Source: Novosphingobium clariflavum (GTDB lineage: Bacteria; Pseudomonadota; Alphaproteobacteria; Sphingomonadales; Sphingomonadaceae). Taken from it: a stretch of DNA of 64,000 nucleotides. A model generated the notes under the pieces. That model was not told the DNA's origin. It did no database searches and saw only the letters and a list, made by a program, of their open reading frames with translations. The position numbers and the translations under genes are program-made. The stretch is taken from the NCBI RefSeq assembly GCF_026420865.1, contig NZ_JAPCWC010000001.1, forward strand, positions 310,001-374,000, in the 5' to 3' direction. This document shows positions 25,701-33,789 of this stretch, one piece after another (positions within the stretch are counted from its first letter, which is position 1; every line of letters starts with the position of its first letter).

Positions 25701-27206
25701 GATGAGGTGAGGCTTGACGATCGCCCAGTCGAAATAGGTGCGATCGAGCAGGCTGCCCTTGTCGGTGACGTTGAACTTGCCCTTGCGGGGCTGGAACCAT
25801 GTCATCAAGGTCGGCTTGACGAGGTGGAAGGCCAGAATGGTCTCGTAGACCTCGCCCCAGAACGGTCGCCGGTCCGCCCCTTGCGTGCGCAAGTTCGAGG
25901 CCGAGGCGCAGAACAGGTGCGGCAGGGCATAGGCGAAGATCAGCGAGGCCGAGGCCTGGATGATGTTGAGGCCGAAGATCAGGTAGGCAAGCGGACTGGT
26001 CAGGAAGGCGATGCGCGGCAGCGGATACTGGAAGTGCAGCATCGCGTTGAGGTAGCAGAGGCGCTGCTGCCAGGTGAGGCCGGGGCCGAACAGCGGATTG
26101 TCGATGCGCAGGATCTGCGTCATTCCGCGCGCCCAGCGGATGCGCTGGCCGACGTGCAGGACGAGGCGCTCGGTGGCGAGCCCGGCGGAAAGCCGCGCGC
26201 TGATGTAGGCGGTGTTCCAGCCGGTGCGTTGCAGCTTGAGCGCGGTGTGGGCGTCCTCGGTCACCGTCTCGCCGGCGAAGCCATTGGTTTCCATCAGCGC
26301 TTCGCGGCGGATGATCGCGCAGGAGCCGCAGAAGAAGGCCGCGTTCCACAAGTCGTTGCCGCCCTGCACCGGGCCGTAGAACAAGTCGCCTTCGCCTGCC
26401 ATGTCGTCGATCACCCCGGCGAGGTTGCGCTGGACCGGATCGGGCGAATACATGTGGTGCGGCGTCTGCAGCAGGGCCAGGCGCGGGTCCTTCTGGAACC
26501 AGCCGACGGTGAGCTGGAGGAAGGCGCGGGTCGGCACGTGGTCGCAGTCGAAGATGGCGATGAGCTCGCCGTCGGTCTTCGTCATCGCCGCGTTGAGATT
26601 GCCCGCCTTGGCGTGCAGGTTGTTGTCGCGGGTGATGTAGCCGCAGCCTGCTTCACGCGCAAAGGCGCGGAATTCCGCGCGCTTGCCGTCATCGAGGATA
26701 AAGACGCGGTAGCGGTCGGCCGGATAGTCCAGATCCATCGCCGCGAACACCGTGTTGCGCACGATGTCGAGGCTTTCGTTGTAGGTCGGGATGTAGATAT
26801 CGACCGTGGGCCATTCCTCGGAAGGGCCGTTGGGCTCGATCACCGGACGGTCGAGCGGCCAGCTGGTCTGGAGGAAGCCAAGCGCCAGGATCACCCAGGC
26901 GTAGAGTTCGGCGAGATAGAGCCCGCCGCCCAGCAGAAATTCGGGCAAGGTGCCGAAGGCCAAGGTCTGGGTCGTGCGCCAGAACATGTAGCGGGTCGAC
27001 ATCAGCAGTGCCAGAAGACCCAGCGCCAGCGCGCCCTTCCGGCCCGGCCAGCGCCGCATGAGCAAGGTTCCGCCGACCGCGACGGCCGCGAAGATCCACT
27101 GCGCGTTGTTGTCGAGCGGTACGCTCACGACCAGCGCCGCGATCATCACGACCAGTGCGATCACGAGATACCGCAGTACTCCCCGCTGCAGAACCCTACC
27201 CGTCAT
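22722..27206 (-). CDS. bcsAB: Fused cellulose synthase catalytic and periplasmic subunits (BcsA-BcsB)
   Basis: A single 1,494-residue protein joins the catalytic and periplasmic subunits, as in Komagataeibacter AcsAB. N-terminal membrane helices are followed by the GT2 domain: DDG at 172-174, FDCD at 219-222, TED at 316-318 and QRIRW at 354-358, all intact, so UDP-glucose polymerisation is expected. More helices follow, then a PilZ domain (RQARKDIRIPVE, then LDISMGGAAL) for c-di-GMP activation. From about residue 790 the BcsB part (ITSPIRLQGTQGEIGIPFGMRQDRVVTSAAM) runs to a terminal membrane anchor (LMAIFALALAVLLAGPAYLYF). It overlaps bcsQ and bcsC by ATGA. Confidence 0.95.
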   Translation of the reverse strand: MTGRVLQRGVLRYLVIALVVMIAALVVSVPLDNNAQWIFAAVAVGGTLLMRRWPGRKGALALGLLALLMSTRYMFWRTTQTLAFGTLPEFLLGGGLYLAELYAWVILALGFLQTSWPLDRPVIEPNGPSEEWPTVDIYIPTYNESLDIVRNTVFAAMDLDYPADRYRVFILDDGKRAEFRAFAREAGCGYITRDNNLHAKAGNLNAAMTKTDGELIAIFDCDHVPTRAFLQLTVGWFQKDPRLALLQTPHHMYSPDPVQRNLAGVIDDMAGEGDLFYGPVQGGNDLWNAAFFCGSCAIIRREALMETNGFAGETVTEDAHTALKLQRTGWNTAYISARLSAGLATERLVLHVGQRIRWARGMTQILRIDNPLFGPGLTWQQRLCYLNAMLHFQYPLPRIAFLTSPLAYLIFGLNIIQASASLIFAYALPHLFCASASNLRTQGADRRPFWGEVYETILAFHLVKPTLMTWFQPRKGKFNVTDKGSLLDRTYFDWAIVKPHLITIGLLLAGIALAVIKWAFFPYMFNVQTDTLVLNISWAVFSLVILIAAVSVARETRQARKDIRIPVELPVTAYLASGHVLETRTLDISMGGAALALPQGRPAGDNAVRHITMAMGDEVLSIPVETLRTTGDRAFVRFQQLDVLAGRHLVRAVMGRADAWQPASPHVQVTGLRSLADIIIVDMVTIKRMLRLNFAERRAMRREAELAALIAPSASVAATPAAPAPVSPSPTRKARVISLGKAAALACALALGLATIVLGSREVHAAPVPAKPAAAAAGDEAGAAPAAGTIAERLTLKDMRITSPIRLQGTQGEIGIPFGMRQDRVVTSAAMTLQMAWSPMMLDNMSHLVVILNGEAVQTIPLSRADAGGRALRIAINPALFLPGDNQLNLRLVGHYASDCEDPFNSVLWANISNVRSWIDFQYQPLPFAPDLARMPLPFFDKGQNLPLTVPFVFAGQPRKGELEAAAATASWLGSLASYRGFSFKPVFGALPKGNAVVFLKQGQSIPGLAIAPPSGASAAVVRNPADPSGTLLVLMGRSDGELRLAAGAVALGRGVFGGQRMTFDDVRIPAWKRYGALRWITTDRPVKLGEIMPAYALQGMGFRPGPLSTSFRVAPDLFFWPREGGKLSLGYRYPVAQWLDKRASRLDVSLNGQYLKSLPMGSTWWSALLGANGVRSQDSTATLPLPRYNLFGQNELTFDYNMVIADKKKCTGTLPENVRTSLDPDSTIDFSSAYHAIMMPDLATFAGAGFPFTVAPDLAETTVVMADAPSAATVEAFLGLMGRFGDSTGVPVTAITITSSVDPSRLDSQDLLVIGGSQLAGGSLFDSAPVRFVNGHLQVSERSPLQYVTSLFGGMRSDDPADAAPMVYNARGFSGIVSFRSPYASDRTVVAVLADDPSALPGLVDGMADVKFNASIQGDLAVTKGDGMASFAIGDRYWTGSLPVWMKLAYWFSQRPMLMAIFALALAVLLAGPAYLYFRGQAARRLGNTDDTA

Positions 27207-27940
27207 GCAGCGCGGCTCGCCGCGGAGGGGGCGATCCAGACCGGATCGGTGGAATGAAGCGCGTCGACCAGCTTGCCCGAAATCGCGCGCACATCGCTGA
27301 GCGCGGCACTGGCCGGGGCGTAGCGGGACAGCGGTTGCAGCATCGCCATCGCCTCGGGCACCGCTTCGTCGGAGCGGATGCGGCCCACCAGCCGCTGGCC
27401 GGCCAGCTCGCGCACGAAAGCGGCGCCGTGGCGGGACAGGCGGCGGGTCTCGTCAAGCGCGTTGATGACAAAGGCCGTGCGCGACAGGCCGTCGGTCCCG
27501 GCTTCGTCGAACATCTGCGGGAGCAGGGCCAGGCTGTCGGGCTGCACGGTCAGGGGGCAGACGTGGGCGCAGGCAGCCTGGGCGATGCGCCGTGCGGCGC
27601 GCCAGTCGCCTGACGGAACGTCCAGCACCATGACCCGGTCCTTGCCGGGCGAGAGATAGCCGAGATCGTTCAGCATCGGCAGCAGGTCGGCATCGTCGGC
27701 AGAACGGGTCCAGTGGCGCAAGTTGATGCCGCCGACCAGCACCGCCTCGTCGGCAGGCGCGGTCAGCGAAGGAAGGCTGATCGCCTGCGACAGGCCGAAA
27801 TGAAGCGGCATCGTATCGCGCGCTGCAAACGTCAGCACGGTGACGTCGGCACCTTCGGCGGACAGCCCCATCGCGAGGTGCGCGGCGACAAAGGTCGTGC
27901 CGGTGCCGCCCTTGGGTCCGTGGCAGAGAATGACGGGCAT
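27203..27940 (-). CDS. bcsQ: ParA-like ATPase of the cellulose operon (BcsQ/YhjQ)
   Basis: A 245-residue P-loop ATPase. It begins MPVILCHGPKGGTGTTFVAAHLAMGLS, a deviant Walker A motif with the KGGTGTT signature, and continues with VMVLDVPSGDW (Walker B-like). BcsQ proteins position or assemble the synthase complex. It overlaps the preceding small gene by 1 nt (TGATG) and bcsAB by ATGA, so expression is coupled. Confidence 0.9.
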   Translation of the reverse strand: MPVILCHGPKGGTGTTFVAAHLAMGLSAEGADVTVLTFAARDTMPLHFGLSQAISLPSLTAPADEAVLVGGINLRHWTRSADDADLLPMLNDLGYLSPGKDRVMVLDVPSGDWRAARRIAQAACAHVCPLTVQPDSLALLPQMFDEAGTDGLSRTAFVINALDETRRLSRHGAAFVRELAGQRLVGRIRSDEAVPEAMAMLQPLSRYAPASAALSDVRAISGKLVDALHSTDPVWIAPSAASRAA

Positions 27941-28356
27941 CAGGCGTCTCCTTCGCGCGGAGCAGTGCCGGTGGCGGCGCCTTCCGTCTCGACGGCGGCC
28001 GAGAGGCGGCGCAGCAGCGCCCGGACGTCGCCCGACGAATCGGCGGGGTGAGGCGCGGGGGCGGAGGCTTTCGCTGCCGGTTCGGAGCCGTGTTCGTAGC
28101 GGCTGAAGAGGACCTGGATCTGTTCCTTGGGCGCTTCCGGCACCCGCTCGTCCGGGGCAGGAGCTTCGCCGTTGCCGCGCGTGGCAGACTTGGCAACCTG
28201 CAGAGCGGGCTGATCCAGCGCCTGCAGGCGCGGATCGCGCAGCAAGGCCTCCAGGATCGGCCAGAGCTCCAGATCGGTAAACCGATCCTCGAATTCCTTG
28301 TAACTGAAATCGCTTCGGCCCAACCGGTCCAGAAGGTTTCTTGCATCAATCCGCAT
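27940..28356 (-). CDS. BcsR/BcsP-like small cellulose-operon protein
   Basis: A 138-residue protein and first gene of the operon. The N-terminal part (IDARNLLDRLGRSDFSYKEFEDRFTDLELWPILEALLRDPRL) resembles the short BcsR/BcsP module found beside BcsQ. The middle is Pro/Ala/Glu-rich and apparently disordered, and a short C-terminal helix (VRALLRRLSAAVE) ends it. No signal peptide or membrane segment is visible. BcsR partners BcsQ in other species, which fits the 1-nt overlap here. The assignment is by position and weak motif similarity. Confidence 0.6.
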   Translation of the reverse strand: MRIDARNLLDRLGRSDFSYKEFEDRFTDLELWPILEALLRDPRLQALDQPALQVAKSATRGNGEAPAPDERVPEAPKEQIQVLFSRYEHGSEPAAKASAPAPHPADSSGDVRALLRRLSAAVETEGAATGTAPREGDA

Positions 28357-28726
28357 GGTGCCAGGTCCCCAGTCTCTTCCGCCATACTGATTAAAAGTGG
28401 TTAATATACTGTAAAATCACGCTGCAAAGCGTTTTCGACAAAATCCGCGCATTTCGTGGTGCATTGCGGCATTCCACCGCCGATCGCATTGTGCGCGGGG
28501 GCGGTCAATCAAGCACTCCAATTCGAGTGAGTTCCGGCGATTTATTCCTGTATTTCCAAGTAAATACACCGCTATTTTTGAAGATTTGCTGTGTTCGTTC
28601 ACTTTGCTTGTCCGGCGATTAGGGATGTTGTCTTATTTTTATGAAAGGACGCATCAAATTCAGCAGCGCGTCCGCATTCGGGAACAATCTGCCTATAACG
28701 AAGATTTGACGTCAGAGGATCAAGAC
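28357..28726. other. Divergent promoter region, cellulose operon / GGDEF-EAL gene
   Basis: About 370 bp, clearly more AT-rich than the rest of the window, consistent with promoters for both directions. It contains short A/T tracts (for example GTTAATATACTGTAAAATC near 28400) but no inverted repeat or riboswitch that I can support. In-frame starts at TTG 28586 and ATG 28625 for the GGDEF-EAL gene lie here without usable ribosome binding sites. Confidence 0.5.
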
Positions 28727-30628
28727 GTGGACAAGGAAGGCCTGCCCGACCTGCCGGTGGCGCAATTCCTGCGCCTTCGGCGACATATCCCGCCGCTGTA
28801 CGGCGTGCTGGCGGTAAACGCGGCAGCGCTCGCCTATACGCACCGTCACGTTGCACCGCTCTACCTGACAGTGGTGGTCGCATCCGTGCTGGTGCTCGCC
28901 TGTCTTCAGCGGATCTACGCCTGGACCCGTCCGATCGACCCCGCCGCCATCACCGGCGATCAGGCGCGCGCCATCATGCGCCGCACGACCGTGCTCGGCA
29001 TCACCATGACGCTGGTCTTCCTGGTCTGGGCACTGGCACTCGATCAGTACGGCACGGCGGCCCAGCAGGGCCACGTGATGCTGTTCATTGCCGCCACTTT
29101 GCTGGGATGCATCTTCTGCCTCACCTATCTGCCCCAGGCTGCGGTGGCGATCTCGGTGCTCGCGATCGGCATGTTCACGCTCTATTGCGTGAAGCAGGGC
29201 AGCGAGGAGCGGTTGTCCATCGCCTGTTCGACCGGCCTGATCACCATCCTTATCCTGTTTGTCGTGCGCGATTGCTTCGCCTCGTTCGTCAGTCTGGAGG
29301 AATCGCGCAGCGCCCTGATCATCGGCCAGCGCCGGGCGGAGCGCCTGGAAGCCGAAAGTGCGCGCCTGGCACGTATCGACGCACTGACCCAATTGCCGAA
29401 CCGGCGCCGGTTCTTCGAGGAGCTCGAGGCCCTGCTGCGCGAGGCGACATCGCAGACCCGCTTTTCGATCGGATTGCTGGATCTGGATGGCTTCAAGCCC
29501 GTCAACGACACCCACGGCCATGCCCAGGGGGACAGGCTGCTGGCGATGATCGGGGATCGTCTGGTCGCCCTGTGCAAGGCGCACGAACCGGGCGTCAGTG
29601 TCGCAAGACTGGGGGGCGATGAATTCGGCTTCATCATCCAGGCCGAAATCGACGAGGCCTGCGACTTCATGCAAGGGGTCTGCCGCGTGGTGCAGGAGCC
29701 GGTTCCGCTGGACGGCATGCAGATCGCAGTCGGCGCCTCCGGCGGCGTCGCCGCCTATCCGCTCTCGGGGAGCGATGCCAACAAGCTGTTCGACCGCGCC
29801 GACTTTGCGCTCTATCACGCCAAACGGCACCAACGCGGCCACTGCGTGAAATTCTCCCACCTGTTCGAGCAGCTCATCCGCGCCGATCAGCTGGTCGAAT
29901 CCGCGTTGCAAACGGCCGATCTCGCTCAGGAGATCGCGCTGGTATTCCAGCCGATCTACGACATCCAGAGCAAGGCCGCCGTCTGCGTCGAAGCGCTGGC
30001 CCGCTGGACCTCTCCGGTCGCAGGGCCGGTTCCGCCGGAAACCCTGGTCGCGGCGGCCGAGAAGCTCGGCATCCTGCGCGTCGTCACGCTCGCGCTGTTC
30101 GACCGCGCGATTGCCGCTTGTGCGCAGTTGCCCGCGCACCTCAGGGTTTCGTTCAACCTTTCCGCGGGAGACCTTGCCAATCCGGAGACGGTCGACGCCA
30201 TCCTCGATGCCATGACCAGCAGCGGGCAACCGGGCAGGCGGTTCATCTTCGAAATCACCGAAACAGCCCTGATCTCGAGCTTCGCAACGGCAGTGCGCGA
30301 GATCGACCGCCTGCGCGCGTCCGGCGCCAAGATCGCGCTGGATGATTTCGGCACCGGTTTTTCCAGTTTCAATTCGCTGCAGGAACTGCCGCTCGACATC
30401 CTGAAGATCGACAAGACCTTCACCGGACGGATCGAGGATCCGGCGGGGCGGCGGGTCGTCCGGGGGATCCTGTCGCTGGCGCACTCGATGTCGCTGGAAT
30501 GCGTGATCGAGGGGGTGGAAACCGAGGGCCAGCTGGAAGCGGCGCGCGAACTGGGGTTCCGCTACGGGCAGGGCTATTGCCTGGCACGTCCCGCCGCACT
30601 GGCCGAGATCGACGCACGGATCGCCTGA
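28727..30628 (+). CDS. Membrane GGDEF-EAL protein (c-di-GMP synthesis/hydrolysis)
   Basis: A 633-residue inner-membrane protein with about six N-terminal helices, then a GGDEF domain (IDALTQLPNRRRFFEEL, LDLDGFKPVNDTHGHAQGD, RLGGDEFGF) and an EAL domain (CVEALARWTSP, FEITETALI, ALDDFGTGFSSFNSL, LKIDKTFT, IEGVETEGQ). Both signature motifs are intact, so either or both activities are possible. The GTG at 28727 is chosen because AGAGGA lies 7 nt upstream and the preceding DNA is AT-rich; longer starts lack support. It is divergent from the cellulose operon, whose synthase has a PilZ domain, so it probably tunes cellulose output. Confidence 0.9.
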   Translation: MDKEGLPDLPVAQFLRLRRHIPPLYGVLAVNAAALAYTHRHVAPLYLTVVVASVLVLACLQRIYAWTRPIDPAAITGDQARAIMRRTTVLGITMTLVFLVWALALDQYGTAAQQGHVMLFIAATLLGCIFCLTYLPQAAVAISVLAIGMFTLYCVKQGSEERLSIACSTGLITILILFVVRDCFASFVSLEESRSALIIGQRRAERLEAESARLARIDALTQLPNRRRFFEELEALLREATSQTRFSIGLLDLDGFKPVNDTHGHAQGDRLLAMIGDRLVALCKAHEPGVSVARLGGDEFGFIIQAEIDEACDFMQGVCRVVQEPVPLDGMQIAVGASGGVAAYPLSGSDANKLFDRADFALYHAKRHQRGHCVKFSHLFEQLIRADQLVESALQTADLAQEIALVFQPIYDIQSKAAVCVEALARWTSPVAGPVPPETLVAAAEKLGILRVVTLALFDRAIAACAQLPAHLRVSFNLSAGDLANPETVDAILDAMTSSGQPGRRFIFEITETALISSFATAVREIDRLRASGAKIALDDFGTGFSSFNSLQELPLDILKIDKTFTGRIEDPAGRRVVRGILSLAHSMSLECVIEGVETEGQLEAARELGFRYGQGYCLARPAALAEIDARIA

Positions 30629-30731
30629 CGAACACAAAGTGGGGACGATCGACGGCAGTTGCCCGAAAACGAATTGACTGCAGCGAAGCGCCGGGCGACC
30701 GTGTTTTCGCACTATTTCAGGGGGCTGCACG

Positions 30732-32072
30732 ATGAATCGGAAAACACTCTCAAGCCGCGCGACGAAACTCTCGTGCAGTCTGCTGGCGCTGGCCTGCGTA
30801 ACCTGCGCGATCGGCACTGCCGATGCCCGCGAAGTGGTGATCCACGCCGGGCGGCTGATCGACGGCACCGGCGCGGCGCCGCGCCAGAACGTGTCGATCC
30901 TCATCACCGACCAGCGCATCACCGCGATCCAGCCCGGTTTTGTCACGCCCGCAGGCGCCGACGTGGTTGACCTCTCGGACAAGACCGTCCTGCCCGGCCT
31001 GATCGACACGCACGATCACATCACCGCTGGCTGGCACGCCGGAGACCCGATCCGCAACAGCGTCACCCGGACCAATTACGAGGACGCCATCGAGGCCACC
31101 GTCTTCACCCGCAACACGTTGCTGGCCGGGTTCACTTCGGTTCGCGATTGCGGGGCCGACACGCAAGTTGTCGTCGCGCTCAAGAAGTCGATCGAGGACG
31201 GAGTGGTGCCGGGCCCGCGCATGTGGGTGGCCGGAACCCCGCTCGGCCCGACCGGCGGCCACGGCGACGCGGTCAACGGCCTGCGTCCCGAGTTCGCCGA
31301 CATCCCGCATGTCAGCGACAACGTGATCGACAGTCCCGATGCCGCGCGCCTGGCCGTGCGCCGGCTGAAGCGGGAAGGGGCGGACTTCATCAAGATCATG
31401 CCCTCGGGCGGGGTCATGTCGATCGGCGACGACCCGCGTCACCAGCTGATGACCGACGACGAGATCAAGGCGGTGATCGATACTGCCCATGCGCTGGGCA
31501 TGAAGGTCGCGGCCCATGCCCACGGCAAGGACGCCATCGATCACACCATCGCGCTGGGCGTCGATTCCATCGAGCACGGTTCCTATGCCGATGCTGCCAG
31601 CTACAAGCTGTTCAAGCAGCACGGGGCCTATCTGGTGCCCACGATGCTGGTCGGCGAGCGGGTCTACCAGCGGGCCAGGGAGCACCCCGAGCAGCTCAAC
31701 CCCTCGACCGCCGAAAAGGCGCTGACGATCGCGCCCCTGCTGCGCCGCAACCTTCACGATGCCTACGCGGCCGGTGTCAGGATCGCGTTCGGGACGGATA
31801 CCTTCGGTCTTTCGAGCCACGGCGAGAATGCCCAGGAATTCGCGCTGCTGGTCGCGGCCGGGATGACGCCGATGGATGCGATCAAGACCGCGACCGGCAA
31901 TGCCGCGGACCTTCTGGGCAGCGCGGATGTCGGCACCCTTCAGGCGGGGCGCTATGCCGACGTCATCGCGGTGGACGGCGATCCGCTCAGCGATGTGAAG
32001 GTGCTGGAGCACGTCGGCTTCGTCATGAAGGGCGGCGCGATCGTCAAGTCCGCCGGACAGCCGCAGATCTGA
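30732..32072 (+). CDS. Exported metal-dependent amidohydrolase
   Basis: A 446-residue amidohydrolase-superfamily enzyme with a signal peptide (LSCSLLALACVTCAIGTADA). Metal-site residues are visible: HxH in DTHDHI, Lys in FIKIMPSGG, His in AAHAHG, His in SIEHGS and Asp in FGTDT. This set is typical of imidazolonepropionase/Xaa-Pro dipeptidase-like members, so a peptidase, lactonase or carboxypeptidase activity is possible and the substrate is open. AGGGGG precedes the ATG. It is separated from the following convergent transporter by a strong hairpin. Confidence 0.88.
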   Translation: MNRKTLSSRATKLSCSLLALACVTCAIGTADAREVVIHAGRLIDGTGAAPRQNVSILITDQRITAIQPGFVTPAGADVVDLSDKTVLPGLIDTHDHITAGWHAGDPIRNSVTRTNYEDAIEATVFTRNTLLAGFTSVRDCGADTQVVVALKKSIEDGVVPGPRMWVAGTPLGPTGGHGDAVNGLRPEFADIPHVSDNVIDSPDAARLAVRRLKREGADFIKIMPSGGVMSIGDDPRHQLMTDDEIKAVIDTAHALGMKVAAHAHGKDAIDHTIALGVDSIEHGSYADAASYKLFKQHGAYLVPTMLVGERVYQRAREHPEQLNPSTAEKALTIAPLLRRNLHDAYAAGVRIAFGTDTFGLSSHGENAQEFALLVAAGMTPMDAIKTATGNAADLLGSADVGTLQAGRYADVIAVDGDPLSDVKVLEHVGFVMKGGAIVKSAGQPQI

Positions 32073-32078
32073 TCGCAG

Positions 32079-32110
32079 GATCCCCGGTTGCCGCACGGCG
32101 ACCGGGGATC
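32079..32110. terminator. Bidirectional hairpin, amidohydrolase / transporter
   Basis: GATCCCCGGT and ACCGGGGATC form a perfect 10-bp stem around a 12-base loop, between two convergent stop codons. Confidence 0.65.
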
Positions 32111-32128
32111 GATGGACAGGCTATCGGA

Positions 32129-33424
32129 TCAGGCGGAGGCAGGACGCCGGGCAACGATACCGAAACCGGCAATCACGCCGTAGCAGAGTGCGGGCAGCAG
32201 CAGCGCGATGCCGAGATTGCCGCCGGTCAGGTCGGCAATGGCGCCGGTCGCCAGCGGCACCAGCGCGCCGCCGCAGATCGCGACATTGATGATGCCCGAG
32301 CCATCTGCCGCGCGGGCGCCCAGCTTTTCGCAGGCGAGGCTGAAGATCGTCGGGAACATGATCGAATTCATCAGGCCGACCGCCAGCAGCGCGTAGCCCG
32401 AGACATGGCCCGCCGTAGTTACCGAAAGCGCCAGCAGGACGATCGCCATGGCCGCGTTGAAGGTTAGGACCAGCGCCGGGTTGAGCACCCGCAGCACCGC
32501 CGAGCCGACAAAGCGCCCGACCATCGCACCGCCCCAGTAGAGGCCGATCAGCTTGCCGGCGGACTGTTCGGGCAGTGCCATGACGTGGGGCTGCATGAGA
32601 TAGCTGACGATCAGCGAACCGATCGAGACTTCGGCGCCGACGTAGAGGAAGATGCAAAGCGCGCCATAGGAAAAGCGCGGGCGCTTCAACAGGTCGAAAC
32701 CGGCAAAGCCGTTGTGATCGCCGTGCTGTTCGGGGGGCAGGCGATTGCGGAAGGTCCAGACCGCGAGGGCGACCAGCGCGAGGGCAAGGGCAATGCCGAG
32801 GTAACCATGGACGATCGCCTGGCTTTCCGCGCGGCGATAGGCATCCAGCGCTTCGCCGGTGAGGTCATGGGCGGAGACCTTGGCAAGGCTGCCCAGGATC
32901 AGCACCGAACCGGCGATGGGGAAGAGCGTCGTGCCGAGCGAGTTGAAGGCCTGCGCGAAGGTCAGCCGCGAACTGGTCGTTTCCGGCTTGCCCAGCAGGC
33001 TGATCAGCGGGTTGGCGACGACTTGGACGATGACCACGCCCGCCGCCAGCACGAAATAGGCGGCCAGGAACAGCCAGTAGGTTGCCGTCTGCGACGCCGG
33101 AATGAAGGCGAGGCAGCCCAGGATCATGATCGCCAGCCCGGCGACCGCGCCGCGCATGTAGCCGACCTTGCGCACCAGCATAGCGCCGGGAATGCCGATC
33201 ACCGCATAGGCGGTGAAGAAGCAGAACTGCACCAGCATCGCCTGCGTGTAGCTCAGCGTGAACAGCTCCTTGAGCTTGGGGATGATGACATCGTTCAGGC
33301 TGGTGATGCCGCCGAAAATGAAGAACAGCGCCATGACGAAATAGCGCAGTTCAGGCGCATCGACGTAGCCACCTGGCACTTCGTCGTTCGATTCGCTCTG
33401 CGGGATAGCGGATGTAAGGGCCAT
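32129..33424 (-). CDS. FucP-family sugar:proton symporter (MFS)
   Basis: A 431-residue inner-membrane transporter with about 12 membrane segments. The start FVMALFFIFGGITSLNDVIIPKLKELFTLSYTQAMLVQFCFFTAYAV is characteristic of the FucP/GluP branch of the major facilitator superfamily, with NPLISLLG and RLTFAQAFNSLGT downstream. The sugar could be fucose, glucose, galactose or N-acetylglucosamine. It is divergent from a LacI regulator, with operator-like repeats in the gap, so it is probably induced by its own sugar. Confidence 0.9.
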   Translation of the reverse strand: MALTSAIPQSESNDEVPGGYVDAPELRYFVMALFFIFGGITSLNDVIIPKLKELFTLSYTQAMLVQFCFFTAYAVIGIPGAMLVRKVGYMRGAVAGLAIMILGCLAFIPASQTATYWLFLAAYFVLAAGVVIVQVVANPLISLLGKPETTSSRLTFAQAFNSLGTTLFPIAGSVLILGSLAKVSAHDLTGEALDAYRRAESQAIVHGYLGIALALALVALAVWTFRNRLPPEQHGDHNGFAGFDLLKRPRFSYGALCIFLYVGAEVSIGSLIVSYLMQPHVMALPEQSAGKLIGLYWGGAMVGRFVGSAVLRVLNPALVLTFNAAMAIVLLALSVTTAGHVSGYALLAVGLMNSIMFPTIFSLACEKLGARAADGSGIINVAICGGALVPLATGAIADLTGGNLGIALLLPALCYGVIAGFGIVARRPASA

Positions 33425-33617
33425 GAGGGCTCGACCTGTTGCTGCCGGGCGCGTGGGACGCGCGTTTCAGGACTACGTTTCAGGAACTTATGGGATTGGC
33501 CGATAGCCTGCGTCGCTGCCGGATGCCCCCGGATGAGCCGCCGCGTGGATCGCCCCTCCAGGCGCTGCCTTGCCGGCGTCCGGCTTCGTTCTCCCATATC
33601 GTTCTTGTTGTTGTCAT

Positions 33618-33655
33618 CCGGGTGCAGGCATCGCTTGCGCGAGACCTGCACCCGG
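33618..33655. promoter_or_regulatory. 11-bp perfect inverted repeat
   Basis: CCGGGTGCAGG at 33618-33628 and CCTGCACCCGG at 33645-33655, with a 16-base spacer, lie between the transporter and lacI-like starts. It could be a leader hairpin of the leftward transcript or a second regulator site. Confidence 0.5.
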
Positions 33656-33683
33656 GTGCCAACGCTGTCGGTTTTGGAGGAGA

Positions 33684-33697
33684 TGACAACGTTGTAC
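33684..33697. promoter_or_regulatory. LacI-family operator
   Basis: TGACAACGTTGTAC, with the central 10 bp (ACAACGTTGT) perfectly symmetric around CG as in LacI-family sites. It is 93 bp upstream of the regulator gene. Confidence 0.6.
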
Positions 33698-33789
33698 CGC
33701 GCTTCTAGCCTGCATCGGCACGGTGATCAAGCCCGTCTCGATCACCGGAGCCCATTCTCAGGACGACGCGAATGTGCCACAGGTAGCGG

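Larger units (their letters stand above)
33425..33789. other. Divergent control region, FucP transporter / LacI
   Basis: A 365-bp gap with no gene. It holds an 11-bp perfect inverted repeat and a LacI-type operator, listed separately. The 3-base slippage-like TTGTTGTTG near 33605 is unremarkable. Confidence 0.55.
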
